64,000 bases of DNA from positions 62,001 to 126,000 of the forward strand of contig CAVOTL010000005.1 of assembly GCA_963699345.1 (NCBI GenBank). The letters are read 5' to 3'. The position numbers and the translations under genes were made by a program. Below the pieces are notes generated by a model. It saw only the letters and a list, made by a program, of their open reading frames with translations, had not been told where the DNA came from and did not search any database. Shown piece by piece: positions 19,037 through 27,952 of the stretch (positions are counted from its first letter, which is position 1; each line of letters begins with the position of its first letter). Source of the DNA: Bog-756 sp963699345 (GTDB taxonomy: Bacteria > Actinomycetota > Acidimicrobiia > Acidimicrobiales > RAAP-2).

Positions 19037-19888
19037 TCAGCCCGGCTGGCGGTCGGGCCCCGGGGCCGACGTGAACAGCCCGGTGACCGGTTGGGCGTTG
19101 AACGTCATGCCCTCGGCCTCCACCCAGGCGTGGGACGTCTCGCCCTCACCGATGAGCCCGAGGTGGAGTTCCGGGTGGTGACGTCGGAGGAAGTAGCCGG
19201 TGACCAGCGCCCGGCGTAGGCAGGTCCCGTCGAAGACCCATCGGTCGAGCACCCAGACCGTGGCCCAGACGTCGTGCTGTTCCCTGGGGGTGAGCGAGTC
19301 GGCGTCGCCCTCCCCGGCCGGTCGGCCCGATGACGACGGGCCGGTGGCGAGGGGAACCCTCATCCACGCCGCCAGGCGGGCCAGGTCCAGCGTCCAGAGC
19401 CCCACTTCGACCACCAGCACGACCGCCATCGCCTTGACGACGGCCAGTTTGAGCGGGTTCGACAGGCCCCACCACTTCCGGCCTTCCGCCGCCGCCCCCC
19501 GGAGGGTCGGTCGCCGGGGTCGGGCCACCCGCTCCGCCCGCAGGCCGGTCAGGGCGGTGACGACGGTGGTGACATCGGCCGTGGCCCGCTCGATCGGGAG
19601 GTCGAACCGGTCCGCCAGGGCCGTGGCGGCCCGCCCGGCATCGCCGTGCTCGACCAGCAGATCGACGATGTCCGAGCCGCTGCCGTCCAACCTGAGGTAG
19701 GTGCCGCTCGGGACGTGGAGCAACACCAGGGCGCCGGACGGCGACTTCGCCCCCACGCAGTGGTGGGTCAGTTGGTCGATGGCGATCTCACCGTCGGAAC
19801 GCGACGACGGTCTTCCGCTGGACGACCACCGCCTACCGGCGGTCCGGCGGACGGTCAGAGCACCGGAGGTCGGACCGGGGCGCAGCAC
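19037..19888 (-). CDS. Lasso peptide B2 leader peptidase with fused N-terminal RRE (PqqD-like) domain
   Basis: 283 residues from the GTG at 19888, 16 bases after the B1 stop. Residues about 33-120 form a PqqD-like RiPP recognition element ('VLLHVPSGTYLRLDGSGSDIVDLLVEHGD'). Residues about 140-283 are a transglutaminase-like B2 protease: a hydrophobic helix ('LAVVKAMAVVLVVEVGLWTL'), the catalytic Cys in 'FDGTCLRRALVTGYFLRRH', then His in 'ETSHAWVEAEG' with a nearby acidic residue. B2 proteases cut the leader at the core boundary. Having an RRE both here and as a separate protein is unusual. It is the last gene of the precursor-B1-B2 unit. Confidence 0.85.
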   Translation of the reverse strand: MLRPGPTSGALTVRRTAGRRWSSSGRPSSRSDGEIAIDQLTHHCVGAKSPSGALVLLHVPSGTYLRLDGSGSDIVDLLVEHGDAGRAATALADRFDLPIERATADVTTVVTALTGLRAERVARPRRPTLRGAAAEGRKWWGLSNPLKLAVVKAMAVVLVVEVGLWTLDLARLAAWMRVPLATGPSSSGRPAGEGDADSLTPREQHDVWATVWVLDRWVFDGTCLRRALVTGYFLRRHHPELHLGLIGEGETSHAWVEAEGMTFNAQPVTGLFTSAPGPDRQPG

Positions 19889-19904
19889 CGCCGCCCGGCG
19901 ACTC

Positions 19905-20196
19905 TCACGCCACGGCCTCGATCAGCTTCCGGCCGGCCAGGTCGTCCACGAACTCCTGGGCGTCCGCATCAGCCCGGTCCGGTCGGAATCTCGAACGTGC
20001 TCACCAACAGGGCGCTCAGGTCCTTGACCGACGTCGGCTCGACCAGCGCCATCCAGAGGAGCCGACCCGAACCGTTCAACGTGAAATAGGCGCCCGACGA
20101 TATGTCGAGCGCCACGATTTCACCGTCGATGTCGCGCCAAGAGACGGCGGCGTCGTCAGTCTTGAACACCTCGGACTGGGCCTCAGGCGAAATCAC
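19905..20196 (-). CDS. Lasso peptide B1 protein, stand-alone RRE (PqqD family), frame interrupted
   Basis: About 97 residues from a GTG at 20196. The PqqD-like fold is visible in 'VSWRDIDGEIVALDISSGAYFTLNGSGRLLWMALVEPTSVKDL', followed after a one-base shift near 19980 by 'DAQEFVDDLAGRKLIEAVA' and the stop at 19905. Stand-alone RREs bind the leader of lasso precursors, typically through a YxxP motif, and hand it to the B2 protease. It lies 39 bases downstream of a precursor gene that has exactly such a leader and 16 bases upstream of the B2 gene. Confidence 0.85.
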
Positions 20197-20234
20197 ATCA
20201 ACCTCGCCTGAGGCCTCGCTCGAGGCCTAGGCTC

Positions 20235-20387
20235 TCAGGAGACGCTGGTGACGCTGCCGCCGGGAACCGGAATCGAAGTTCCGTTGATGACGATGACGTC
20301 GCCGCTGCCCGAAGACTTGTGAATCGTGCTGAGCGTCAGGTCCTGCACGGAACCCAACTCGGTGACCTTCGGAGATTCGTAATACAT
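20235..20387 (-). CDS. Lasso-type RiPP precursor peptide (50 residues)
   Basis: A small gene with an excellent ribosome site (GAGGAGG four bases before the ATG at 20387) ending at TGA 20235. The leader reads 'MYYESPKVTELGSVQDLTLS', matching the lasso leader pattern YxxP...LG...LT: Tyr3/Pro6, Leu11-Gly12, and Leu17-Thr18 as the expected Thr at -2. The C-terminal part is Ser/Gly/Val-rich with a single acidic residue, Asp30, inside 'KSSGSGDVIVING', and ends '...GGSVTSVS' with a C-terminal Ser. Immediately downstream are B1 and B2. The gene encodes the substrate of the whole cluster. Core start and ring size are not settled. Confidence 0.85.
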   Translation of the reverse strand: MYYESPKVTELGSVQDLTLSTIHKSSGSGDVIVINGTSIPVPGGSVTSVS

Positions 20388-20508
20388 TCTGCCTCCTCGT
20401 AACCAATTCCCGCCTATCGGGATGCGGTTAACTTACGCCCTATCGGAACACCTGTCCAGTATCGTGACGGCCCGTCAGGCTGTGTTCACGGAGAGGAAAC
20501 ACTCAGTC
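20388..20508. promoter_or_regulatory. Divergent promoter region between precursor and kinase, with CCTATCGG direct repeats
   Basis: About 120 bases separate the precursor start (20387) from the kinase start (20509), and the region is markedly more AT-rich than its flanks. It contains two identical copies of CCTATCGG at 20413-20420 and 20439-20446, 26 bases apart start to start. The repeat sits where a regulator could control both directions. No regulator gene is present in the cluster. Confidence 0.4.
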
Positions 20509-21439
20509 GTGAATACCACGCCCAGCACCAGGCCGAACACGGAACGTGGTGTCTACGGCCTCCGTATCAGTGCTGCGGAGCTCGATCACCTCATCGAGGG
20601 CTCGCTCCTGGTTCCGGCACGCGAATCCTGGCCGACGTGGGAGATCGTGTACGAGCCCCTCGGCGACGGGGCTGACGGTCCCGAGCCGGTGATCGAGTCG
20701 TGGTCGACCGATCACGCCAGGCTCGCCTGCCAGCCGAGTGGCTACATCACCGTCGACCGGGTTGGCGGCCCGTACGACGCTGCACCTGTCGGAGCCCCCG
20801 ACGGCGGCGACCATCCTGCATCCCTACCTGGCGTCGACCGGGGTGGTCGCCGGACACTGGCTGGGACGGGCTCCGTTCCATGCCGGGGCGTTCATCCACG
20901 ACGGGCGGGCCTGGGGGGTGCTCGGGGCCCGGGAGATGGGCAAGACGTCCCTGCTGATGAACCTCCACCTATCGGGCATCCCGGTGATGGCCGACGACGT
21001 GCTGGTGGTGGAGGGCGCGACGGCGTTCTCCGGACCCCGGTGCCTGGACCTGCGCCAGAGTGCCGCCGAGCGCTTCGGTGCCGGCGAGTACCTCGGTCAG
21101 GTGGGAGGCCGGGAGCGCTGGCGCGTCACCCTCCCGCCGGTCCCACCCGACGTGCCCTTCGGGGGTTGGGTGCTGCTCGACTGGACCGACGACCTGGAGA
21201 TCCACCGGGCCCGCCCGACGGACGCCATCCAGGCACTGCTCGCCAACTCGGGGCTGTCCGCCCCCGGCGTTCCCACCCAGGGCCTCCTCGATCTCCTGGC
21301 GTACCCCATGCTCCGCTTCGGCCGGCCCCACGACTGGGCACAGGCGGACGACGCCATGGCCGAACTGCTCGGTGCCATCGGCGACCTCGGCCCGGACGAC
21401 GGACGTCAGTCGGAGGAGCCCACCGCCGCACTCCCGTGA
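20509..21439 (+). CDS. HPr-kinase-like enzyme of the lasso cluster, frame interrupted
   Basis: About 309 residues from the GTG at 20509 (GAGAGGA 11 bases upstream). After a one-base correction near 20768 the frame continues 'RTTLHLSEPPTAATILHPYL'. The P-loop is 'GVLGAREMGKTSLLMNLHLSG', followed by 'MADDVLVVEGATAFSGPRCLDLR', the HPr kinase/phosphorylase-like core. In Bacillus-type lasso clusters such kinases phosphorylate the C-terminal Ser of the precursor, and the precursor here ends in Ser. It is divergent from the precursor gene and overlaps the cyclase 3' end by 34 bases in convergent orientation. Confidence 0.8.
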
Positions 21440-22607
21440 TCGTGCAGCCACGCCGCCTGGAGGAGCGTGGTCGACACCAGGTTGCGGGTGTCGCCGGCCC
21501 AGTGCCGGCGCAGGGCGTCGGGGTCGACGAGGGTCTCGTCCACGCCCCCGCCCGACCACTCCTGGGCGAACCGGCGGGCCGTTGCGGTCCACAGCGGATC
21601 GGTGAACCCGGCCTTCGTCCTCCGCTCGATGAGCTCGGCGGGTAGGAGATCGCCGAAGACGTGCCTCATGAGCCCGGTCCGGTCCCCCAGCCCCTCGAAT
21701 CCCCCGAGCGAGCCCAGGGCGTCCAGCACCCGGGCCTCGACGAAGGGGTGCACGACGTCCACGTCGTGGTACGACCCCGAGCGCGGCGAAGCTGTCGACG
21801 CACACACGGAAATAGCGGCCGGGCCAGATCCAGCGTCGGAGCTTGGCCTCCCAGCCCAGCGGGATGGTGGCCTCGCTCTGCCCGTAGGCGTGGACGAGCT
21901 GGCGGGCCCCCTCGCCGGTCAGCCAGGGCACCTCACCGAGGTCGGCGCGGGCCCGTCGCCGGTGCACCGCGGCCCGCACGGGCGTCGGCGACAGCGCCAT
22001 GCCGATCACCAGCAGGTCGCGCCCGTGGGAGACGCGCCGTGACGCCAGCAGCTGCTCGGCCCGGGCCGAGTTCAGACTGTTGCCGAGCTCGTCCCCCCCG
22101 AATCCGGTGACCACCGAGCCACCGGCGGCCCGCTCGACGATCGGGGCGTGGAAGTGCGTGTTGAACGGCCAGAGCAGCCCGTGCCGGAGGAGCGCCTCGG
22201 TGGCCACCGGCCCCACCGCGTCGAACTCCTCGTGGATCTCGAATCCGCTCCCATTCGGTCACGCCGAGGTGACGGAGGACGATCGCCTGCCACTCGTCCT
22301 CGTTGGAGTCCTCCGACTGGGGGAAGACCAGGGTGGCGGGCACCGGGAGATCGAGTCCCTCCCGACGGGCCACGTCGACGGCGGCCGCCAGGAGGGCCGA
22401 GGAGTCGCGTCCCCCCGAGAAGCTGAGCAGGCACGGGGTCCGGCTCAGGGCCTCGGCCAGGACCTGGGAGATGGCCTCCATCGGGGTGGCGCCGGACGGA
22501 CTCCGCTCGAGAGGGGCCACGGGGTCACTCCCGAGCGGGATCCCGTAGGCGATGTCGAGCGGTCGGAGGGCCGGGGCCGGCCTCACCTCGCGGACGGGCA
22601 CGGTCAC
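21406..22607 (-). CDS. Lasso peptide cyclase (asparagine synthetase-like, C protein), frame interrupted
   Basis: About 400 residues, from a GTG at 22607 that overlaps the stop of the upstream repeat-protein gene (GTGA). It has only the synthetase half, with no N-terminal glutaminase domain. The ATP-pyrophosphatase motif is 'TPCLLSFSGGRDSSALLAAAVDVA', then 'ATLVFPQSEDSNEDEWQ'. Further on come 'SVVTGFGGDELGNSL' and the C-terminal 'YHDVDVVHPFVEARVLDALG' and 'LIERRTKAGFTDPLW'. Lasso cyclases adenylate the Asp/Glu side chain to form the macrolactam. Two or more frame shifts (near 22240 and 21790) split it, and all motifs are present. Confidence 0.85.
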
Positions 22608-24153
22608 CCCTCGGACGCCATCCCCACGATCGGCTGGTTGAGGGGCTTCCCACCCATGGAGCCGAAGAACTTCGCCGTCCCGTAGCTGAAGATCCCTCCG
22701 TCGGATGCGACCATCCGGTAGCCGGTGTCCTCGGCCGTCACGGCGATCCCCTCGATGGGCTGCGACCAGCGGGAGGGCGGCGGTCGAACCGAAGAACGGT
22801 GCCCCACCGAAGGCGAAGACGCCCCCGTCGGCGGCCACCGTCAGGTAGCCTCCCTTGGTCCCTGCGGCGGCGATGTTCACCATCGGCTTGTTGAGGACGA
22901 CGTTGCCTTCCGAGCCCTGGAAGGTGGCGTTCCCGAAGGCGAAGACGCCCCCGTCGGAGCCGACCAACCAGTAGCCCAGTCCGTTGGACGTCGCGGCGGC
23001 CCCGACGATCGGCGCGGCCAGACTGCTTGCCGCCCATGCTTCCGTACGAGCGCGCTCCGCCGAAGGGGAAGACGCCGCCGTCGGCGGCGATCAGCCAGTA
23101 CCCGGTGGAGGTGGGTAGGGGAACGATGGCCACGATCGGGTCATACAGGTGCTGTCCACCCAACGATCCGTAGAAGCGGGCGTCGCCGAAGGAGAAGACG
23201 CCGCCGTCACTCGCCACCATCCAGTACCCCTTGCCGTCGATGGTGGCGGCGCCCCCCACGATCGGCTTGTTCAACGGCTTGCCCCCCTCGGACCCCTCGA
23301 ACGCGGCCGCTGCCGAAGGCGAAGACGCCGCCGTCCCGGGCGAACAGCCAGTAGCCGGGGTTGATGCCGGGGGGCTTGGTCGGGTCGATGGGCGGGGCGC
23401 GGTCACCGCGGAGGCGTACACGAGCCCGCCGTTGGTGGTGGGATCCGGGATGGACCGGCCGTAGCCGTCGGCCCCCTTCGGGTCCTGACCAGCGGGACCG
23501 TGTCGTACAGGCTGTAGGCGTACCACCCGAAGGAGGTCACCCCGGGCAGGCAGGCCGTGGGCACACTCGCCTGGTAGCCGTTCGTCGTGTCGAAGGCGAG
23601 GGTCACCGTGCAACTCACGGGCGAGTCGGTGGCCGCGTAGGTCAGTTCACCGTTGTACGTGCCGTTGGGATTGAGCTGGAAGTACGCGTAGTAGATCGGC
23701 TTGCCGCTCGACGTCGGGCTCGATGGCCCAACCGATATAGGTGTTGTTCAGCCAGTTCGGGTCGGTGCTCGGATCCACGAGGTCCTTCGTCATGGCCGTG
23801 AACGAGATCGTGGTGCCGTTGTCAGCCGCCGACGCGTAGGTGAGGTCGGCCACGTCGGGGTTCGGATTGGGTCCGGTGACCAGGTCGCCGCTCTTCTGGT
23901 AGACCACGTCGCCCGGCGGCTGGGTGAACGACGCCGATTGCGGAGGAGTCACTCCGGCCGCAGGGGCCTGCACGTGACCAGCAGTGGGCGCGTACGGCGG
24001 CGACGTGATGGATCGTGGCCCTGACGCACGCGGGCACCGCGGCGTGTCGGCGCGCCGCCCCCGCCTGACCTGATCCGAAGATCGGAAGGACGACGGTCGC
24101 CGCCACTCCGATCGCGATCCCGAGCACGTACCCAACGATCGATCCATCCGCAT
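22604..24153 (-). CDS. Secreted repeat protein ('GYWxVxSDGGxF' propeller-like repeats), coupled to lasso cyclase
   Basis: Reconstructed length about 515 residues. The N-terminus has a signal or anchor helix ('GYVLGIAIGVAATVVLPIFG'). An extracellular domain of about 200 residues follows ('DVVYQKSGDLVTGPNPNPDVADLTYASAAD', 'YYAYFQLNPNGTYNGELTY', 'VSCTVTLAFDTTNGY'). Then come six tandem repeats of about 43 residues, each with the core 'GYWMVASDGGVFSFGDARFYGS'. It ends 'KPLNQPIVGMASEG', its TGA overlapping the cyclase GTG. The start is one of three ATGs at 24147-24159. Several indels interrupt the frame. I know these repeats from acidimicrobiian surface proteins. Function unknown. Coupling to the cyclase is unexpected. 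Confidence 0.75.
22690..23380 (-). repeat. Six tandem coding repeats of about 128 bp
   Basis: The codons for the 'GYW' signature recur at about 23348, 23219, 23092, 22965, 22840 and 22712, a period of 125-129 bases (about 43 residues). Each unit reads roughly GYWxVxxDGGVFxFGxAxFxGSxGGxxLNxPIVGxA. Copies differ at many third positions and several residues, so they are old, not recently amplified. Units 5 and 6 are the most diverged (GGYLTV and GYRMV in place of GYWMV). Confidence 0.8.
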
Positions 24154-24300
24154 CCGCATAGCCCCTGTTTGTCTCATGAAACGAAATAACCCAGGTTAGC
24201 CGCCCGCGCGCGTTAAGCGGATACCGTAGGGACTCATCACAATCGTCGTTTGGCGGTATGCGCCGACCGTGGACGCGCGGCATCCGGAAAGAGGGCATCG

Positions 24301-26159
24301 GTGAGCGACTCGGACGATCCGGTCCTGATCGACCAGCTCTTCAGCCCGCCGGGGCCCCGGACCTACCGCAAATTCCCCGAGGTGTTCCGTCGGGCGATCA
24401 GCATCACCTGGCAGGCCGCTCCGGGTCCATCTGGTGATCACCAGCGTCCTGTCGATCCTCAGCGGTATCGGGCTGGGGGTCGAGGTCCTGGTCGGACGGG
24501 ACCTCCTCGCCGTCCTGACGGGCGAAAAGGGCAAGGTCACCATGCACGCCGCGCTCCCCTACGTCATCCTCCTGGCGTTGGTGACCGCCGGCCTCCAGTT
24601 CGTCTCGACGGCCACCACCGAGGAGACCCGGATCCTCTCCGGACTGGTCGAGCAGCACGCCATCGGTCAGGTCGTCGAGGCGGCCACCACCGTGGACCTG
24701 CTCGACTACGAGCGCACCGAGTACCACAACGCCCTGCAGCGGGCCCAGCTGGCCGCCACCACCCGGCCGGTCGCAGATGGTCAACGGGCTGACGGCCATC
24801 GTCGGGACCGCATTCGGCATCGTCGGGATCGGCATCGCCCTCATCGTCATCCAGCCGGTGATCATCGCCCTGCTGGCCCTCGGCTTCCTTCCGGTGTGGC
24901 TGGCCTCCCGGAAGGCCAGCCGCATCCTGCACGTCTTCGCCGTCGGCCAGACCGAGCGAGACCGTCAGCGCAGCTATCTGTTCCTGGTCCTGACCCACCG
25001 CCAGCTGGCGGGGGAGATCCGGGCGTTCTCCCTGGTCGGGTATTTCCGCTCCCGACTCGACGCGCTCTACCGGGCCCGGATCGCCGACATCCGACGCCTG
25101 GCCCGGGACCGGATGCTGCTCGGCATCATCGGGACCGGACTGAATGCCGTGCTCACGGTGATCGCTCTGTCCCTGCTGGTATGGACGGTGGTCAACGGAC
25201 ATCTGTCGCTCGCCTCCGCCGGGGCAGCCGCCGGGGCCATCATCCTCCTGGCCCAGCGGGTGCACGGGGTGGGAGGCAGTTCGGGGGCGATGTACGAGAA
25301 CACGCTCTACATGCAGGACTTCACCAGCTTCGTGGACCGCATTCCCGAACTCCGCAAACGACGACCGACGGGTCTGGCGCCGATGGGCTTCACCACGCTG
25401 CACGCCACGGACCTCACGTTCACCTATCCGAGCCGCTCGAGGCCGTCGTTGAAGGGCGTGTCTCTCGAGATCGCCCACAACGAGGTGGTGGCACTGGTGG
25501 GAGAGAACGGCTCCGGTAAGACCACCCTGGCCAAGTTGCTGGCCGGGCTGTACTCGCCGTCATCGGGCAGCATCTGCTGGGACGACACCGATATCGCCGG
25601 GTGCAATCCCGATCAGCTCCGCCGGTCGATCGCCCTGATCTTCCAGGAGTTCGGCCAGTACTTCATGACCGCCGGTGAGAACATCGGCCTCGGTGACGTT
25701 TCACGCATCAACGACACCGATGCCATCGTCGAAGCAGCCGTCCTGGCCCAAGCGGACAAGTTCATCGCCGAGCTGCCCAAGGGATACGACAATCTATTGG
25801 GGTCGGAGTACTTCGGCGGGGCCAACCTGTCACTCGGGCAGTGGCAACGGATGGCGCTGGCCCGGGCCTTCTTCCGCGACGCCCCGTTCGTGATCCTCGA
25901 CGAGCCCACGGCGTCCCTCGACCCGAGGGCGGAGGCTGCGCTGTTCGAGAACGTCCGCACCCTCTACGCGGGTCGGGCCGTGCTGCTCATCTCCCACCGG
26001 TTCTCGAGTGTGCGTTCCGCCGACCGCATCTACGTCATGGAGTCGGGACTCATCGTCGAGAACGGTACCCACGAGGAACTGATGGACCAGGACGGCCTGT
26101 ATGCGGAACTGTTCGAACTCCAGGCAGCCGCCTACGACCCCGGCCGTCGGAGGCAGTGA
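24301..26159 (+). CDS. ABC exporter of the lasso cluster (D protein), frame interrupted
   Basis: About 618 residues from a GTG at 24301. The N-terminal half is a membrane domain with long helices ('YVILLALVTAGLQFVSTATT', 'IVGTAFGIVGIGIALIVIQPV', 'LNAVLTVIALSLLVWTVVNG'). The C-terminal half is a complete ATPase: Walker A 'GENGSGKTTLAKLLAG', Q-loop 'IFQEFGQYFM', signature 'NLSLGQWQRMALARAF', Walker B 'FVILDEPTASLD' and the switch His in 'LLISHRFSS'. Two indels near 24427 and 24770 (an extra G each) divide it. In lasso clusters this type exports the mature peptide and provides immunity. It is divergent from the repeat-protein gene. Confidence 0.88.
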
Positions 26160-26359
26160 CCGCCGGCCGCGATCGGCCGGCCACAGGAACCTGTAGCGAC
26201 AGGACCGGATCGGACAACCCGCTCGATCTGCCGTAGCATTCGCTTCTTCCAGCGGGAAGCCACCGGCAGTCACCGTGGGCCCGCTCGACGATTCGACCGA
26301 CCAGCACCGGCCCGGCACGCCGATGGGCCGAAGTCCGCCAGAGAGGAAGCCGCCCAGCG

Positions 26360-27952
26360 ATGCCGACCGCACTGATCATCGGATCGGGTCCCGCGGCCGC
26401 CGGAGCGGCGCTCGCCCTGTCGGCCGATCCCGCCCAGCAGGTGACCGTCATCGACATGGGTCACCATCTCGAGCCAGACCTCCAATCGACCCGCCGCACC
26501 CTGGCCGACACCGACGAGGCGCACTGGTCGCCTTCCGATGTGGACCGCATCAGCCACCAGCCCCAAGCCACGAAGGGCGTCCTTCCCGAGAAGCGGGCAT
26601 TCGGCTCGGACTTCCCGTTCCGTGACGTCGGGCAGCTCCAGGGGATCGAGCCGGTCGGTCCGGCGAACCGGTCCGTCGTGTCAGGTGCCTACGGCGGGTT
26701 CTCCAATGTCTGGGGAGCCCAGATCATGCCCTTCTCCAGAGCCACCTTCGATCGGTGGCCGGTCTCTTTCGACGAGATGGACGCGCACTACCGCGTGGCG
26801 CTCGACGAGATGGCCCTGGCCGGCGACGACGACGACCTGGCCGAACTGTTCCCGTTGATGGTCGAGGGCAACCGGCTGCCACCGTTGGCCGACCGGACCG
26901 TCCGGATACTCGACCGGTACGAGGCCCACCGCGCCCAGGTCCGGTCCCACGGGATCACCCTCGGACGGGCGCGGCTCGCTTTCCGAGCTGACGAGTGCAC
27001 CCGCTGCGGACTCTGCATGACCGGTTGCCCGCACCAGCTGGTCTACTCCGCATCCCAGACCTTCGATCGGCTCCGATCCGACGACCGCGTGATCTACCGG
27101 TCCGACCTGTTGGCGGTCCGACTCGACGAGTACGACGGCCCGCCCTCGGTGACGGTCCGGAACATCTCGACCGGCCAGGTGGAGCGCCTCTCCGCGGATC
27201 GGATCTTCGTGGCCTGCGGCGGGATCGGCACGACACGGCTGGTGCTCGGCTCGCTCGACCGGTTCGACCAGCCGGTGACATTGCAGGAGTCCGTGCAGTT
27301 CGTCATGCCGACCCTGTCGCGCCGGGCCGGCGAGGACCCGCGGACGGCCCGGAACTTCACGCTCAACCAGTTCAACCTGCTGTACGACCACACCGGCGAG
27401 GGGGTGGACCTCTGTCAGATCCACTTCTATGACTACAACCCGGCCTTCCTCACTTCGGTCCCGGACATCATCAAGGCCCCGTCGGCGGACCCGGTCCTGT
27501 CCGCACTGCTCCGCCGGGTGTCCGTGGGGCTCGGCTATGTCCCCGGATGGGCCGCACCGGGCATCCGGGTGACGGCCACCCGTCCGGACCCCAGCGGTGA
27601 GGGACTGCCCGAACTGAGGATCGACCGCGACGGTTCGGACGGATGGCCCCCGATGCTGAAGAGTCTGGTCCGGGCCATGCTCCGCACGGCCCCCGCGTTG
27701 GATCTGTGGCCGATCCTCCCGATGGTGTCCGTGTCGGCCGCAGCCAAGAGTTACCACTTCGGGGGAAGTTTCCCCCATGGTCACCATCGGACGCCGACGA
27801 GTACCGATCGGATGGGCCGGCTGGCAGGCTGGGACAACATCCACCTCGTCGACGCATCGGTGTTCCCGAGTGTGCCGGCCACCACGTTCACCCTGACCAT
27901 CATGGCCAACGCCCATCGGATCGCCACCGAGACGCGAGGAGTCACGGCGTGA
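26360..27952 (+). CDS. GMC-type FAD oxidoreductase with an inserted ferredoxin-like Cys motif
   Basis: Intact 530-residue protein. The N-terminal FAD-binding motif is 'ALIIGSGPAAAGAALALS' and the C-terminal GMC block includes 'SYHFGGSFPHG' and 'NIHLVDASVFPSVPATTFTLTIMANAHRIA', with the catalytic His regions. Near residues 212-225 it carries 'CTRCGLCMTGCPHQLVY', a CxxCxxCxxxC pattern typical of a 4Fe-4S site and absent from ordinary alcohol or glucose oxidases. It is 200 bases downstream of the lasso exporter on the same strand, and its stop overlaps the next start (GTGA). It could tailor the peptide or a sugar in the adjoining glycan locus. Confidence 0.85.
   Translation: MPTALIIGSGPAAAGAALALSADPAQQVTVIDMGHHLEPDLQSTRRTLADTDEAHWSPSDVDRISHQPQATKGVLPEKRAFGSDFPFRDVGQLQGIEPVGPANRSVVSGAYGGFSNVWGAQIMPFSRATFDRWPVSFDEMDAHYRVALDEMALAGDDDDLAELFPLMVEGNRLPPLADRTVRILDRYEAHRAQVRSHGITLGRARLAFRADECTRCGLCMTGCPHQLVYSASQTFDRLRSDDRVIYRSDLLAVRLDEYDGPPSVTVRNISTGQVERLSADRIFVACGGIGTTRLVLGSLDRFDQPVTLQESVQFVMPTLSRRAGEDPRTARNFTLNQFNLLYDHTGEGVDLCQIHFYDYNPAFLTSVPDIIKAPSADPVLSALLRRVSVGLGYVPGWAAPGIRVTATRPDPSGEGLPELRIDRDGSDGWPPMLKSLVRAMLRTAPALDLWPILPMVSVSAAAKSYHFGGSFPHGHHRTPTSTDRMGRLAGWDNIHLVDASVFPSVPATTFTLTIMANAHRIATETRGVTA

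Noticed and set aside
22690..23380. Regular 128-base repeats, considered as a CRISPR or satellite array
   Set aside because: The repeats are in-frame protein repeats with diverged codons and no spacer structure.
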